A DNA stretch of 64,000 nucleotides from an uncultured Ignavibacteria bacterium (GTDB lineage Bacteria > Bacteroidota > Ignavibacteria > Tepidaquicellales > Tepidaquicellaceae), in NCBI GenBank assembly GCA_937974175.1, contig CALJIG010000054.1, forward strand, positions 1-64,000, written 5' to 3'. The stretch's first letter is position 1. Every line of letters begins with the position of its first letter. The notes beneath the pieces were generated by a model. That model made no database searches. It was given only the letters and a program-made list of their open reading frames with translations, and was not told the origin of the DNA. Below are positions 1-9,348 of this stretch, piece by piece. The position numbers and the translations under genes are program-made.

Positions 1-1
1 A

Positions 2-1261
2 ATAAGAGAGAAGTCTATCTTTGCGCGTAAAAATTATTTTTATCCTGACCTAACAAAAGGCTATCAGATAACTCAGTTTGAAACCCCGATTTGCTACGAA
101 GGTTTTATAAATATAAAACTAAAAGACAAATCAGAGAAGAGAATCGGCATTACAAGAATTCACATGGAAGAAGATGCGGGAAAATCCATTCACGATTTTT
201 CCGATAACGAAACACTTGTAGATTTCAACCGCTGCGGAGTTCCGCTAATTGAAATTGTAAGCGAGCCGGACATACGTTCATCGGAAGAAGCAATCAACTA
301 CATGCAGAAGATAAGACAGATTTTAGTTTATCTTGATATCTGCGACGGCAATATGGATGAAGGAAGTTTAAGATGCGATGCAAACGTTTCGGTGAGATTA
401 AAAGGAGCAAAAGAATTCGGCAACAGGACTGAAATAAAAAATCTTAACTCGTTCAAAAATGTTTCAGATGCAATTGAAACAGAAATCAAAAGACAAATAG
501 AAGCAACTGAGAACGGTGAGACAATTACGTTCCAGACAATGACTTATAATGCAAAAGATAAAACAACTACGGCAATACGTTCAAAAGAATTTGCGCATGA
601 CTACAGATATTTCCCCGAGCCGGATTTAGTTATTACACACGTTGATGAGAATATGAAAAATGAAATTGAATCGAAGCTGCCTGAGTTTCCTGATGCAAAG
701 CATAACAGATTTGTAAAAGTGTATTCCATTCCTGATTACGATGCTGAGATTTTGACATCAGGAAAAGAGCTTTCAGTTTATTTTGAGAATGTTATAAAAG
801 AATTAAAACATAAAGATGAAAAAGGTTATAAGCAGGCAAGCAACTGGGTGATGAACGAAGTGCTGAAGGTTTTGAATGATAAAAAAATAAATATTGAAAA
901 GTTTAATATACCTGAAATCAACTTAGCGAAGCTGATTGACATCCTTCTTGATGAAAAAATAAATAAAACTGTTGCGCTTGAAATATTTGAGCTGATGCTT
1001 ACTAAAGAAACCCGCGAAGAACAAAATCCTGAAGTTTTAATAAAAGAAAAAGGACTTGAACAGGTAAGCGATACCAGCGAGATAGATGAAATTATCAAAA
1101 AGATTTTAAGTGAAAGTCCGAAGGAAGTTGAAAGATATAAAGGCGGCGAGAAAAAACTTGCAGGGTTGTTTGTCGGTAAGATTATGCGAGAGAGCAAAGG
1201 AAAAGCAAATCCAAAAATTGTAAATGAACTACTTTTAAAAAATTTAGAACAATTAAATTGA
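2..1261 (+). CDS. gatB: Aspartyl/glutamyl-tRNA amidotransferase subunit B (5' end outside window)
   Basis: GatB is the kinase/transferase subunit of the GatCAB amidotransferase, which converts Glu-tRNA(Gln) and Asp-tRNA(Asn) to the correct amidated forms in the cytoplasm. The frame is open from base 2, so the N-terminus lies upstream of the window; the visible part is about 419 residues of a protein usually near 475-490. Seen are the family blocks ARKNYFYPDL, IHMEEDAGKS, NRCGVPLIEIVSEPD, SLRCDANVSVR, EIKNLNSF and DYRYFPEPDL, followed by the helical C-terminal GatB/YqeY-type tRNA-binding tail. The TGA stop overlaps the TTG start of tpiA by four bases, so the two are translationally coupled. 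An internal ATG at 164 is inside a conserved block and is not the start. Confidence 0.95.
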   Translation: MREKSIFARKNYFYPDLTKGYQITQFETPICYEGFINIKLKDKSEKRIGITRIHMEEDAGKSIHDFSDNETLVDFNRCGVPLIEIVSEPDIRSSEEAINYMQKIRQILVYLDICDGNMDEGSLRCDANVSVRLKGAKEFGNRTEIKNLNSFKNVSDAIETEIKRQIEATENGETITFQTMTYNAKDKTTTAIRSKEFAHDYRYFPEPDLVITHVDENMKNEIESKLPEFPDAKHNRFVKVYSIPDYDAEILTSGKELSVYFENVIKELKHKDEKGYKQASNWVMNEVLKVLNDKKINIEKFNIPEINLAKLIDILLDEKINKTVALEIFELMLTKETREEQNPEVLIKEKGLEQVSDTSEIDEIIKKILSESPKEVERYKGGEKKLAGLFVGKIMRESKGKANPKIVNELLLKNLEQLN

Positions 1262-2019
1262 GAAAGAAATTAATAGCGGGCAACTGGAAAATGAATCTGG
1301 ATATTACGCATTCAGAAGTGCTTGTAAAAGCTTTAACTGATAATATTCACGATAGTTATTTTGATAAGTGTGATGTGCTGATATGTCCCCCGTTCACATC
1401 ATTGATGGTATGTAATTCAATGATTAAAGGAACGAAGATGAAACTTGGCGCGCAAAATTTACACTGGGAAAAAGACGGCGCTTTCACGGGAGAAATTTCG
1501 GCAACTATGTTAACATCAGTTGGCTGCGAGTATGTTATAATCGGACACAGCGAGAGACGACAGTACTTCGGTGAAACAGATGAAACCGTTAACAAAAAAA
1601 TAAAGAAAGCATTAGAGAATAATCTAAAACCGATATTGTGCGTAGGTGAATCATTACAGCAAAGAGAAGAAGGAATATTTAAAGGAATAGTTGAAAATCA
1701 AATTAAATCTGCGCTTGAAGGAATTTCAAAAGAGCAGATGAAAGATTTTGTAATTGCTTACGAACCTGTGTGGGCAATCGGCACGGGACTTAATGCAAAC
1801 ACTGAACAGATAAGCGAAATGAATATGATAATCGGTGATACCATAGGAGAGCTTTATGATTCAGAGACCGCTGTATCTTTATTAATTCTTTATGGCGGCA
1901 GTGTAAACGATAAAAATGCAGAAGAAATTTTTTCGACATGCGGAGTAGACGGCGCACTCATTGGAGGCGCAAGTTTGAAATCAGAAAATTTTATAAATAT
2001 AATTAAGTCAATAAAATAG
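1258..2019 (+). CDS. tpiA: Triosephosphate isomerase
   Basis: Interconverts dihydroxyacetone phosphate and glyceraldehyde 3-phosphate in glycolysis and gluconeogenesis. The 253-residue length is normal. All catalytic residues are visible: K11 in AGNWKMN, H97 in IIGHSERR and E169 in AYEPVWAIGTG, plus the phosphate-binding YGGSV near the C-terminus. The start is TTG, embedded in the TTGA junction with the gatB stop; the family block AGNWKMN begins seven residues in, so no other start fits. The thiolase gene follows after 7 bases, suggesting one transcript from gatB through the acyl-CoA oxidation genes. Confidence 0.96.
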   Translation: MRKKLIAGNWKMNLDITHSEVLVKALTDNIHDSYFDKCDVLICPPFTSLMVCNSMIKGTKMKLGAQNLHWEKDGAFTGEISATMLTSVGCEYVIIGHSERRQYFGETDETVNKKIKKALENNLKPILCVGESLQQREEGIFKGIVENQIKSALEGISKEQMKDFVIAYEPVWAIGTGLNANTEQISEMNMIIGDTIGELYDSETAVSLLILYGGSVNDKNAEEIFSTCGVDGALIGGASLKSENFINIIKSIK

Positions 2020-2026
2020 AAAATAA

Positions 2027-3202
2027 ATGAAAGAAGTGGTTATAGTATCAGCGGTGAGAACACCTGTAGGAAGTTTTAACGGAGCCTTGGCTTCCAAAAC
2101 TGCTCCGCAGCTCGGCGCGATAGCAATCAAAGAGGCAATTAACAGAGCAGGTATTAAACCTGAAGACGTATCAGAAGTTATAATGGGATGCGTGCTTACA
2201 GCGGGACTCGGACAAGCTCCGGCAAGACAAGCCGCAATATTTGCAGGTTTGCCGAATTCAGTTCCGTGTTTAACAATCGGAAAAGTTTGCGGTTCAGGAC
2301 TTAAAGCAGTGATGCTCGGCGCGCAGGCAATTCAATGCGGTGATGCTGACGTTGTTGTCGCGGGCGGAATGGAATCTATGAGCAATGTTCCGTATTATTT
2401 AGACAAGGCAAGAAATGGTTACAGAATGGGTGACGGAAAAGTTATCGACGGAATGATTAAAGACGGACTATGGGATGTGTACAATAATTTTCACATGGGT
2501 AATGCAGCGGAAATGTGCAGCAGAGAAATGAATATCACAAGAGAAATGCAGGACGACTTTGCAGAAGAAAGTTACAAAAGAGCTTTAGCTGCAACTGAAA
2601 GCGGTGCGTTCAAAGATGAAATCGTACCTGTAGAAATCACAGATAAAAAAGGAACTGTTACAGTAAGCGAAGACGAAGACATAAGAAAAGGCAATGCGGA
2701 AAAAGGAAGAAAGCTGAAACCTTCTTTTGAAAAAGAAGGAACGATAACTGCGTTCAATGCTTCGAGCATAAACGATGGCGCAGCAGCAATAGTAATTATG
2801 TCAGCAGATAAAGCAAAAGAGTTAGGTCTTACTCCGATAGCAAAAATTGTCGGACAGATTTCATTTGCCCAGTCACCCGAGAAATTCACAACAGCTCCTG
2901 CTTATGCAATTCAGAATTTGTTGAAGAAAGTAAATCTTACAGTAAACGATTTAGACTTAGTTGAAGCTAACGAAGCATTTGCAGTTCAGGCATGCGCAGT
3001 GAATCAGATTGCAGGTCTTGATACAAGCAAAGTAAATGTTAACGGCGGAGCAGTTGCTATAGGTCATCCTATCGGTGCAAGCGGTGCAAGAATTTTAACA
3101 ACTCTTGTTCATGCTATGAAAAACAGAAATGCAAAGAGAGGTCTTGCAACATTATGTATCGGCGGCGGCGAAGCAAGCGCAATGATAATAGAGAAAATTT
3201 AA
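2027..3202 (+). CDS. atoB: Acetyl-CoA acetyltransferase (thiolase)
   Basis: Thiolase of 391 residues that condenses two acetyl-CoA or cleaves 3-ketoacyl-CoA, in the cytoplasm. The N-terminal block VIVSAVRTPVGSF, the acyl-accepting Cys88 in KVCGSGLKAV, the HPIGASGAR histidine block near residue 348 and the C-terminal CIGGGEASAM with the second catalytic cysteine are all present. Biosynthetic and degradative thiolases cannot be separated by eye; together with the downstream hydroxyacyl-CoA and acyl-CoA dehydrogenases a role in short-chain fatty acid or amino acid carbon oxidation is the likely one. A DUF262 gene starts only 10 bases downstream and splits this gene from its pathway partners. Confidence 0.93.
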   Translation: MKEVVIVSAVRTPVGSFNGALASKTAPQLGAIAIKEAINRAGIKPEDVSEVIMGCVLTAGLGQAPARQAAIFAGLPNSVPCLTIGKVCGSGLKAVMLGAQAIQCGDADVVVAGGMESMSNVPYYLDKARNGYRMGDGKVIDGMIKDGLWDVYNNFHMGNAAEMCSREMNITREMQDDFAEESYKRALAATESGAFKDEIVPVEITDKKGTVTVSEDEDIRKGNAEKGRKLKPSFEKEGTITAFNASSINDGAAAIVIMSADKAKELGLTPIAKIVGQISFAQSPEKFTTAPAYAIQNLLKKVNLTVNDLDLVEANEAFAVQACAVNQIAGLDTSKVNVNGGAVAIGHPIGASGARILTTLVHAMKNRNAKRGLATLCIGGGEASAMIIEKI

Positions 3203-3212
3203 AATATCTATA

Positions 3213-4913
3213 ATGGATAATGCAAAATCGGAATCAATAAGAGGAATTTTAACTTCTTTAGATAAGGACAACATTTTACTGCCGGAGTTTCAAAGGGATT
3301 TTGTCTGGGATATTGAGCAAACTGTCGATTTATTTGATTCTTTACTAAGAAATATTTTCATTGGTTCTATAATATACGGTAAACCATCATTTCAATTATC
3401 AGTAAGAAGGATAGATACCCGCGAAAGAAAATCAAAAGGAAAACGAAGACCTAAACTTGAAGAGCCCTTTGATATTCCAGAAAAAAAATTAAATGGAGTA
3501 GATGATTTCAAACTACTATTGGATGGTCAACAGAGATTAACTTCTATTTATAGAACTTTAAAAGGAATCGACGAAATATGGTTTATTGCCAATGATAAGC
3601 GATCTACTACTAATTATTCAAACCTACTAGAATTTTTCCATGAATTTTCAACAAAAGAATCTGCTGAATATTTAAGTATAAAATTAAGTGATGTATATAA
3701 TAGTATTGAAAATAATTTATTTGAAGATGATTTAAAGAATATTTTTGAATCAACAGCTTATTTTAGAAATATAGAATTAGGTGGTTCAAATGAGTTCAAA
3801 AGATTTGTTTCGCTGTTTCGAGCTATTGCTGATCTATTCAAATCTGAAAAATTACTTTCATATTATTTATTAGACATGAAAGTAGAGGAATTTGTTTTGT
3901 TTTTTGAAAGGAGTAACAGTAGAGGTGTACAATTGAATTTTATTGATATTCTTGTTGCAAAATTATATCCAAAATTTAATTTAAGAAAAAAGATAGTTGA
4001 ATTTGAAGAACTTCATCCTAACTTAACACTAAACAGAGAAGTAATTGTGCGTACAATTTCTTATTTGGTGAGCAATGGAAGTTACATTAATAGATCCTAT
4101 ATTCTAGAAAAGCTTACTCATGAACATTTTAATAAGTATTGGGATTTAGTTATAGATTTATATGTCAAATGTTTTAAATTTTTAAAAAACAACCATATTT
4201 TGTTATCCCAAAGTTGGATGCCATATGAGAATATGCTAATTCCAATGATGCTATTTTTAAATAAAATACCAAAAGCAGATTTTTCTAATGTTAACCAATC
4301 ACAAAAAGAACTTTTAATAAAGTGGTACTGGTCAAGTATATTTACTATAAGATATTCTTCTTCTTCCAATACGGTAATACTTGATGATTCTAAAAATTTA
4401 TTAGAATTGGCAGATAAAAGTGAATTTAATGATAAATTCAAATATGTGTTAGGTAATACTCCAATCTTAACTTATATTGATTTAGGAGACTATTACAAAA
4501 AAGGAAGCGCCGTTTACAAAGGTATATTAAATTTAATTAATTATAATGCAAAAGGTTACAAAGACTTTAAAAATAATAATGAAATTAATTTTAATGATAA
4601 CCAATTGGAAGATCATCATATTTATCCCAATGGTTATTTAAACCAGAATTACTCAGAAATACAACAAGAGGATATTGATAATGTTGCAAATAGAACCTTG
4701 ATTCCTAGAATTATAAATCGAGAAATTAGTATGCAAGCTCCTTCTATTTATCTAGGTAAATTTTTAAAATCTCATTCAGATATTGAATCCACCCTAGAAT
4801 CCCACTTGATTACAAAAAAAGTATTAGAACCAACTTATGATGGTAGCTTTGACGAATTTTTAAAAGATAGAAAAACTAAAATCTTTAATTTAATAAAAAG
4901 AAATATATTTTAA
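3213..4913 (+). CDS. DUF262 and DUF1524 (HNH) protein, GmrSD-like
   Basis: A 566-residue protein with two recognisable halves. The N-terminal DUF262 domain has LPEFQRDFVWD (residues 23-33), the DGQQR nucleotide motif (104-108) and an FERSNSRGVQL block near 233. The C-terminal DUF1524 domain has an HNH-like nuclease signature with DHHIYP near residue 467 followed by a conserved Asn (NVANRTLIP). This architecture is that of single-chain GmrSD-type enzymes, some of which cut modified phage DNA, and of SspE-like proteins; the actual target here is unknown. It is inserted between thiolase and 3-hydroxyacyl-CoA dehydrogenase with gaps of only 10 and 2 bases. The coding sequence is visibly richer in AT (many aaa, aat, tta, ata codons) than its neighbours, which suggests horizontal acquisition. 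No methylase or partner is adjacent. Confidence 0.85.
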   Translation: MDNAKSESIRGILTSLDKDNILLPEFQRDFVWDIEQTVDLFDSLLRNIFIGSIIYGKPSFQLSVRRIDTRERKSKGKRRPKLEEPFDIPEKKLNGVDDFKLLLDGQQRLTSIYRTLKGIDEIWFIANDKRSTTNYSNLLEFFHEFSTKESAEYLSIKLSDVYNSIENNLFEDDLKNIFESTAYFRNIELGGSNEFKRFVSLFRAIADLFKSEKLLSYYLLDMKVEEFVLFFERSNSRGVQLNFIDILVAKLYPKFNLRKKIVEFEELHPNLTLNREVIVRTISYLVSNGSYINRSYILEKLTHEHFNKYWDLVIDLYVKCFKFLKNNHILLSQSWMPYENMLIPMMLFLNKIPKADFSNVNQSQKELLIKWYWSSIFTIRYSSSSNTVILDDSKNLLELADKSEFNDKFKYVLGNTPILTYIDLGDYYKKGSAVYKGILNLINYNAKGYKDFKNNNEINFNDNQLEDHHIYPNGYLNQNYSEIQQEDIDNVANRTLIPRIINREISMQAPSIYLGKFLKSHSDIESTLESHLITKKVLEPTYDGSFDEFLKDRKTKIFNLIKRNIF

Positions 4914-4915
4914 CC

Positions 4916-5773
4916 ATGGAAATTAAAAATATAGCAGTAGTTGGCGCGGGCACAATGGGCAATGGTATCGCTCACATATTTGCGCAGTTCGGGTATTCAG
5001 TTACATTCATAGATATAAAGCAGGATTTTGTTGATAAGGGAATTGCAACTATTGGAAAAAATCTTGACCGCATGGTTAAGAAAGGAACGATTACTGAAGA
5101 GCAGAAGAATACTACTTTAGGTAACATAAAATCTTCCACAAATCTTACAGATGCAAAAGATGCTGACTTAGTTGTTGAAGCAGCTTCGGAAAAATTTGAA
5201 GTGAAGAAATCAATTTTCACAACTCTGGATGAGTGCTGCAAGCCGGAAGCAATACTTGCTTCAAACACATCATCAATTTCTATTACTGAAATTGCCGCCG
5301 TTACAAAGAGAGCTGACAAAGTTATCGGAATGCACTTTATGAATCCTGTTCCGCTAATGAAATTAATAGAAGTTATCCGAGGACTTGCAACATCTGATGA
5401 AACATATTCAATAATAAAAACCCTCTCTGAAAAAATTGAGAAAGTCCCTGTTGAAGTTAATGACTATCCCGGATTTGTATCAAACAGAGTTTTAATCCCG
5501 ATGCTGAATGAAGCTATGTACTGTGTAATGGAAGGCGTTGCAACACCTGAATCTATCGATACCGTAATGAAGCTCGGAATGAATCACCCTATGGGTCCGC
5601 TTACACTTGCTGATTTCATCGGGCTTGATGTGTGCCTATCCATTATGGAAGTATTACATAAAGGATTGGGAGATTCGAAATACAGACCTTGTCCCCTGCT
5701 TATAAAGATGGTAGCTGCGGGTTACTTGGGAAGAAAATCCGGTAAAGGATTTTATGACTACTCACAAAAATAA
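4916..5773 (+). CDS. hbd: 3-hydroxybutyryl-CoA dehydrogenase
   Basis: NAD(P)-dependent oxidation of L-3-hydroxyacyl-CoA to 3-ketoacyl-CoA. The 285-residue size is typical of the stand-alone enzyme. The Rossmann motif GAGTMGNGIA lies at residues 10-19, the catalytic histidine is in GMHFMNPVPLMKLIEV, and the C-terminal dimer domain ends in GRKSGKGFYDYS. The ATG lies 2 bases after the stop of the DUF262 gene, so translation probably relies on coupling or on a start signal inside that gene. With thiolase and the acyl-CoA dehydrogenase it makes three steps of a beta-oxidation spiral; no enoyl-CoA hydratase is in the window. Confidence 0.95.
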   Translation: MEIKNIAVVGAGTMGNGIAHIFAQFGYSVTFIDIKQDFVDKGIATIGKNLDRMVKKGTITEEQKNTTLGNIKSSTNLTDAKDADLVVEAASEKFEVKKSIFTTLDECCKPEAILASNTSSISITEIAAVTKRADKVIGMHFMNPVPLMKLIEVIRGLATSDETYSIIKTLSEKIEKVPVEVNDYPGFVSNRVLIPMLNEAMYCVMEGVATPESIDTVMKLGMNHPMGPLTLADFIGLDVCLSIMEVLHKGLGDSKYRPCPLLIKMVAAGYLGRKSGKGFYDYSQK

Positions 5774-5811
5774 AATTAAAATAATTTAAAAAATAACTTA
5801 ACTACCTCAAC

Positions 5812-6954
5812 ATGAACTTTGAACTAACAGAAGACCAGTTAGCTATAAAAATGGCTGCAAGAGATTTTGCTGAAAATGAAATTGCACCAACACAGATACA
5901 AAGAGATAAGAATGCAGAATTTCCCTATGAAATAATTAAAAAAATGGGTGAGCTTGGATTTATGGGTATGATGGTTTCTCCTCAGTGGGGCGGTGCCGGT
6001 ATGGATGCTATAAGTTACGTTTGCGCAATGGAAGAAATTTCAAAAGTTGATGCTTCAGTCGGCGTCATTATGTCCGTGAATAATTCTCTTGTCTGCTATG
6101 GAATTGAAAGATGGGGCAGCGATTTTCAGAAAGAAAAATATCTTAAACCATTAGCATCAGGCCAGAAGCTCGGCGCATTCTGTTTATCAGAACCTGAAGC
6201 AGGAAGCGATGCAACTGCACAAAGAACTACTGCAGTAAAAGACGGTGATTTTTACGTACTGAACGGAATGAAAAACTGGATTACAAACGGAACAACTGCA
6301 GATTATTATTTTATGCAGGCAATGACAAGTCCTGAACTTGGCTACAAAGGTATTTCAACTTTCATTGTTGAAAAAGAATATGCCGGAGTTGAAACAGGTG
6401 CAAAAGAAGATAAGCTTGGTATAAGGGGTTCTGATACGTGCTCAATCGGATTGAACAATGTACGTGTTCCGAAAGAGAACTTGATCGGTGAAGAAGGACA
6501 AGGATTTAAATTCGCTATGGAAACTCTTAACGGCGGAAGAATAGGAATTGCATCACAGGCATTAGGTATTGCTCAGGCATGTTTAGAAGCATCTGTGAAA
6601 TATTCAAAACAAAGAAAAGCATTCGATGCTCCGATAGCAAACTTACAGGCTATTCAATTCAAGCTTGCTGATATGGCTGTGAATGTTGATGCAGCAAGAC
6701 TTCTGATATATCAGGCAGCAACGTTAAAAGATTCTGGCAAAAAATATATTAAAGAAGCAGCAATGGCAAAATTATTTGCCAGTAAGATATGCGTTCAGGC
6801 AGCGCTTGAAGCAATTCAGATTCATGGCGGCTACGGATATGTAAGAGAGTATTTGGTAGAGAGATATTTGAGAGATGCGAAGATTACTGAGATTTACGAA
6901 GGTACTTCTGAGATTCAGAGAATTGTTATTGCAAGAGAATTATTAAAAGCTTAA
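5812..6954 (+). CDS. Acyl-CoA dehydrogenase (short/medium chain, FAD)
   Basis: A flavoprotein of 380 residues that introduces the alpha-beta double bond into acyl-CoA and passes electrons to ETF. The FAD-binding block CLSEPEAGSDA and WITNG are present, as is the RKAFDAPIANLQAIQFKLAD motif, and the C-terminal IYEGTSEIQR carries the catalytic glutamate in the position used by short-chain and butyryl-CoA dehydrogenases. Last gene of the operon, followed by a strong hairpin terminator. Exact chain-length specificity cannot be read from the sequence. Confidence 0.94.
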   Translation: MNFELTEDQLAIKMAARDFAENEIAPTQIQRDKNAEFPYEIIKKMGELGFMGMMVSPQWGGAGMDAISYVCAMEEISKVDASVGVIMSVNNSLVCYGIERWGSDFQKEKYLKPLASGQKLGAFCLSEPEAGSDATAQRTTAVKDGDFYVLNGMKNWITNGTTADYYFMQAMTSPELGYKGISTFIVEKEYAGVETGAKEDKLGIRGSDTCSIGLNNVRVPKENLIGEEGQGFKFAMETLNGGRIGIASQALGIAQACLEASVKYSKQRKAFDAPIANLQAIQFKLADMAVNVDAARLLIYQAATLKDSGKKYIKEAAMAKLFASKICVQAALEAIQIHGGYGYVREYLVERYLRDAKITEIYEGTSEIQRIVIARELLKA

Positions 6955-6980
6955 CAAAGTTATAACCACTTCAAATAAAA

Positions 6981-7011
6981 AATCCCTCTTTATGAAATAT
7001 AAAGAGGGATT
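6981..7011. terminator. Bidirectional intrinsic terminator
   Basis: Perfect 13-bp stem (left arm 6981-6993, right arm 6999-7011) with a 5-base loop, A-rich on one side and T-rich on the other. It sits between the convergent acyl-CoA dehydrogenase gene and the minus-strand outer membrane protein gene and can serve both. Confidence 0.9.
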
Positions 7012-7035
7012 ACTTTTATTCTTACCGGTATAAAA

Positions 7036-7776
7036 TCAATTAAAACTAAAAATTAATTTAGCAGTAAGGTTCACACTATTCATGTCTTTTGCAAGAGATG
7101 TAGTCAGAGGATATTTCCTGTCTCCCTCCAATGATATAAATCTGTATGATGCTTCGAATCCGTAGCCGAACTTTGCTGTACTTCCGAATCCTACTGAAAT
7201 TCCAAAATCGGGTTTCCAGAAGCTATTTTTATCTGTTCGTGAGCCCACAAATGAAGACATAGTATTATCTGCGTAAATATAATTAGTGAATTCCTCTTTA
7301 ACGTAAGCCATGCCTGCTTCGAAACCAATGTATAGATTACTAATCTGTGAGATCATATCCTTCGTGAAAGGATAATACTTCGCTTTTAGATTAACAGGTA
7401 TTGATAAAAACGATGCAGTGTTTGGCACAAAAAATTGCTCATCCCAGTGAGTAGGACCGGTAGATTTTGGAGGGAAATAAAATCCTTTATTATTTATAGC
7501 GTTCGAAAAAATAATCGAAGGCGATACTTCCAAAGCAAAACTTCGGCTTACTCTTGTTCCTCCGAAAAAATTAACTTCTTTCAAAAAATCTCCGCTGCTG
7601 CCGAACAAGGGATATGAATCTGTCATATCGGAATTAGTAAATATCACAAAAGAATACCCTACTCCAACAAATGCCTGCGAACTCTCACGTGTTTTTACCT
7701 GTGCAAAAGAATCTGAATAAGAAATTGCAGAACAAACTAAAACGAGGGTTAACAATAAATATTTTATCGTTTTCAT
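7036..7776 (-). CDS. Outer membrane beta-barrel protein (porin-like)
   Basis: A 246-residue protein with a clear Sec signal peptide (about residues 1-25, ending in DSFAQ). The mature part has alternating hydrophobic/polar strands, many glycines and aromatics (GVGYSF, YIGFEAGMAY, GYGFEASYRF) and ends in LTAKLIFSFN, a C-terminal strand with terminal aromatic as in outer-membrane barrels. An eight-stranded OmpA/OmpW-like barrel is plausible. It lies 22 bases downstream of hslU on the same strand and may be read from that operon. Ligand and role are unknown. Confidence 0.75.
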   Translation of the reverse strand: MKTIKYLLLTLVLVCSAISYSDSFAQVKTRESSQAFVGVGYSFVIFTNSDMTDSYPLFGSSGDFLKEVNFFGGTRVSRSFALEVSPSIIFSNAINNKGFYFPPKSTGPTHWDEQFFVPNTASFLSIPVNLKAKYYPFTKDMISQISNLYIGFEAGMAYVKEEFTNYIYADNTMSSFVGSRTDKNSFWKPDFGISVGFGSTAKFGYGFEASYRFISLEGDRKYPLTTSLAKDMNSVNLTAKLIFSFN

Positions 7777-7798
7777 TTTATTTTTTTATAAAACAAAT

Positions 7799-9319
7799 TT
7801 ATAAAATGTAACTGCTTAAATCCCTGTCTTTCACAATTGCTGAAAGTTTATCGTTCACATATTTCTTATCTATATCAATTTTTTTCTTTTTGATTTTATC
7901 AGGCACTTCGAATAAAATACTTTCAAGAAGTGTAGTTAAAATTGTATGTAATCTTCTTGCACCGATGTTTTCCACCTGCTCATTTACCAATGCAGCAATC
8001 TTTGCAACTTCTCTTATTGCATCCTCTTTGAATGTAAGAGTAATTGCTTCCGTTTCAAGCAAGGCTATGTACTGCTTTATCAAAGCATTTTGTGTCTGAG
8101 TAAGTATATTATAAAAATCTTCCTCCGTTAAGCTGTTAAGCTCAACTCTTATAGGAAATCTTCCCTGCAACTCCGGAATTAAATCGCTCGGTTTTGCTAC
8201 GTGAAATGCGCCTGATGCAATAAACAATATATGATCGGTTTTTACCGGACCGTATTTTGTGATAACAGTCGAGCCTTCAACAATCGGCAGCAAATCTCTC
8301 TGCACGCCTTCGCGTGAAACGTCAGGACTTTGATTCGATGCCTTGCTTCCGCCGGCTATCTTATCAATTTCATCGATGAAAACTATTCCCGAGTTCTGCA
8401 CTTTATCCACTGCTTCTTTTATTGCTGCATCCATATCTATCAACTTCTGCGCTTCTTCCTGAACAAGAATTGTTTTCGCTTCTGCAATTGTTAACTTTCT
8501 TTTCTTAGATTTCTTCGGCATCATGTTACCGAACAAATCCTGAAGATTCAAACCCATCTCTTCAAGTCCGATTGGACCAAGTACCTGAAGCATAGGCGCT
8601 TCAGCAGATAAATCAAGCTCAATATTTCTATTATCAAGCTTGCCCGATTTCAAATCTTCTCTGAATTTTTCTCTGGTCTTCTGATTTGTCTCCTCCGATT
8701 TTTCATCGTTCGGTTCAACGTTAACTGTAAATCCTACAGTTTTATTTTCACCGCCGCCTTCGGATTCTGCCGCTTCAGCTCTGTCACTGTCAATGGAAAC
8801 TTTCTTTTTCATCGGAGGAAGAAGTATATCTAAAATTCTTTCAATAACATTGTCTTCTGCTTTCTTCTGAACTAATTCAGATTTCTCCTGCTTTACCATT
8901 GTAACGGATAAATCGGTAAGCTCGCGAATCATTGATTCAACATCACGCCCAACATATCCGACTTCAGTAAATTTAGATGCCTCTACTTTTATAAAAGGCG
9001 CATTTGATAATTTTGAAATTCTTCTTGCAATCTCTGTCTTCCCTACTCCAGTCGGCCCTATCATAATTATATTGTTCGGCATTATTTCATCTTTCATGCT
9101 GTCCGGTACCTGCTGCCTTCTCCATCTGTTACGCAATGCTATGGCAACAGATTTCTTTGCGTTGTTCTGACCGATTATATATTTATCAAGTTCTGCTACA
9201 ATTTCTGATGGTGTGAGCTGTTTCAGTTTATCTCCTGTGATTTTCTTTTCAGCTTTTCCGTTCTTGCTATTTTTTTCTGTAATCTTTTCAGATGCTTTTA
9301 CTTCTTTTTCTTCTGTCAT
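7799..9319 (-). CDS. hslU: ATP-dependent protease ATPase subunit HslU
   Basis: AAA+ unfoldase that feeds substrates to HslV. Walker A GPTGVGKT lies at residues 88-95, Walker B IVFIDEID near 313-321, the sensor-2 arginine block GARRLHT near 456, and the protein ends in the HslV-docking tail DLSSYIL. At 506 residues it is longer than the usual 440-460: there is a lysine-rich N-terminal extension of about 30 residues and a glutamate-rich, low-complexity stretch in the substrate-recognition I domain (about 190-235). It follows hslV by 29 bases. Confidence 0.97.
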   Translation of the reverse strand: MTEEKEVKASEKITEKNSKNGKAEKKITGDKLKQLTPSEIVAELDKYIIGQNNAKKSVAIALRNRWRRQQVPDSMKDEIMPNNIIMIGPTGVGKTEIARRISKLSNAPFIKVEASKFTEVGYVGRDVESMIRELTDLSVTMVKQEKSELVQKKAEDNVIERILDILLPPMKKKVSIDSDRAEAAESEGGGENKTVGFTVNVEPNDEKSEETNQKTREKFREDLKSGKLDNRNIELDLSAEAPMLQVLGPIGLEEMGLNLQDLFGNMMPKKSKKRKLTIAEAKTILVQEEAQKLIDMDAAIKEAVDKVQNSGIVFIDEIDKIAGGSKASNQSPDVSREGVQRDLLPIVEGSTVITKYGPVKTDHILFIASGAFHVAKPSDLIPELQGRFPIRVELNSLTEEDFYNILTQTQNALIKQYIALLETEAITLTFKEDAIREVAKIAALVNEQVENIGARRLHTILTTLLESILFEVPDKIKKKKIDIDKKYVNDKLSAIVKDRDLSSYIL

Positions 9320-9348
9320 TAAATTTTAAATTCTTATTATAGATTATA

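Noticed and set aside
1356..1595. Minus-strand frame opposite tpiA, and similar frames opposite many genes
   Set aside because: Shadow frames opposite strong coding genes.
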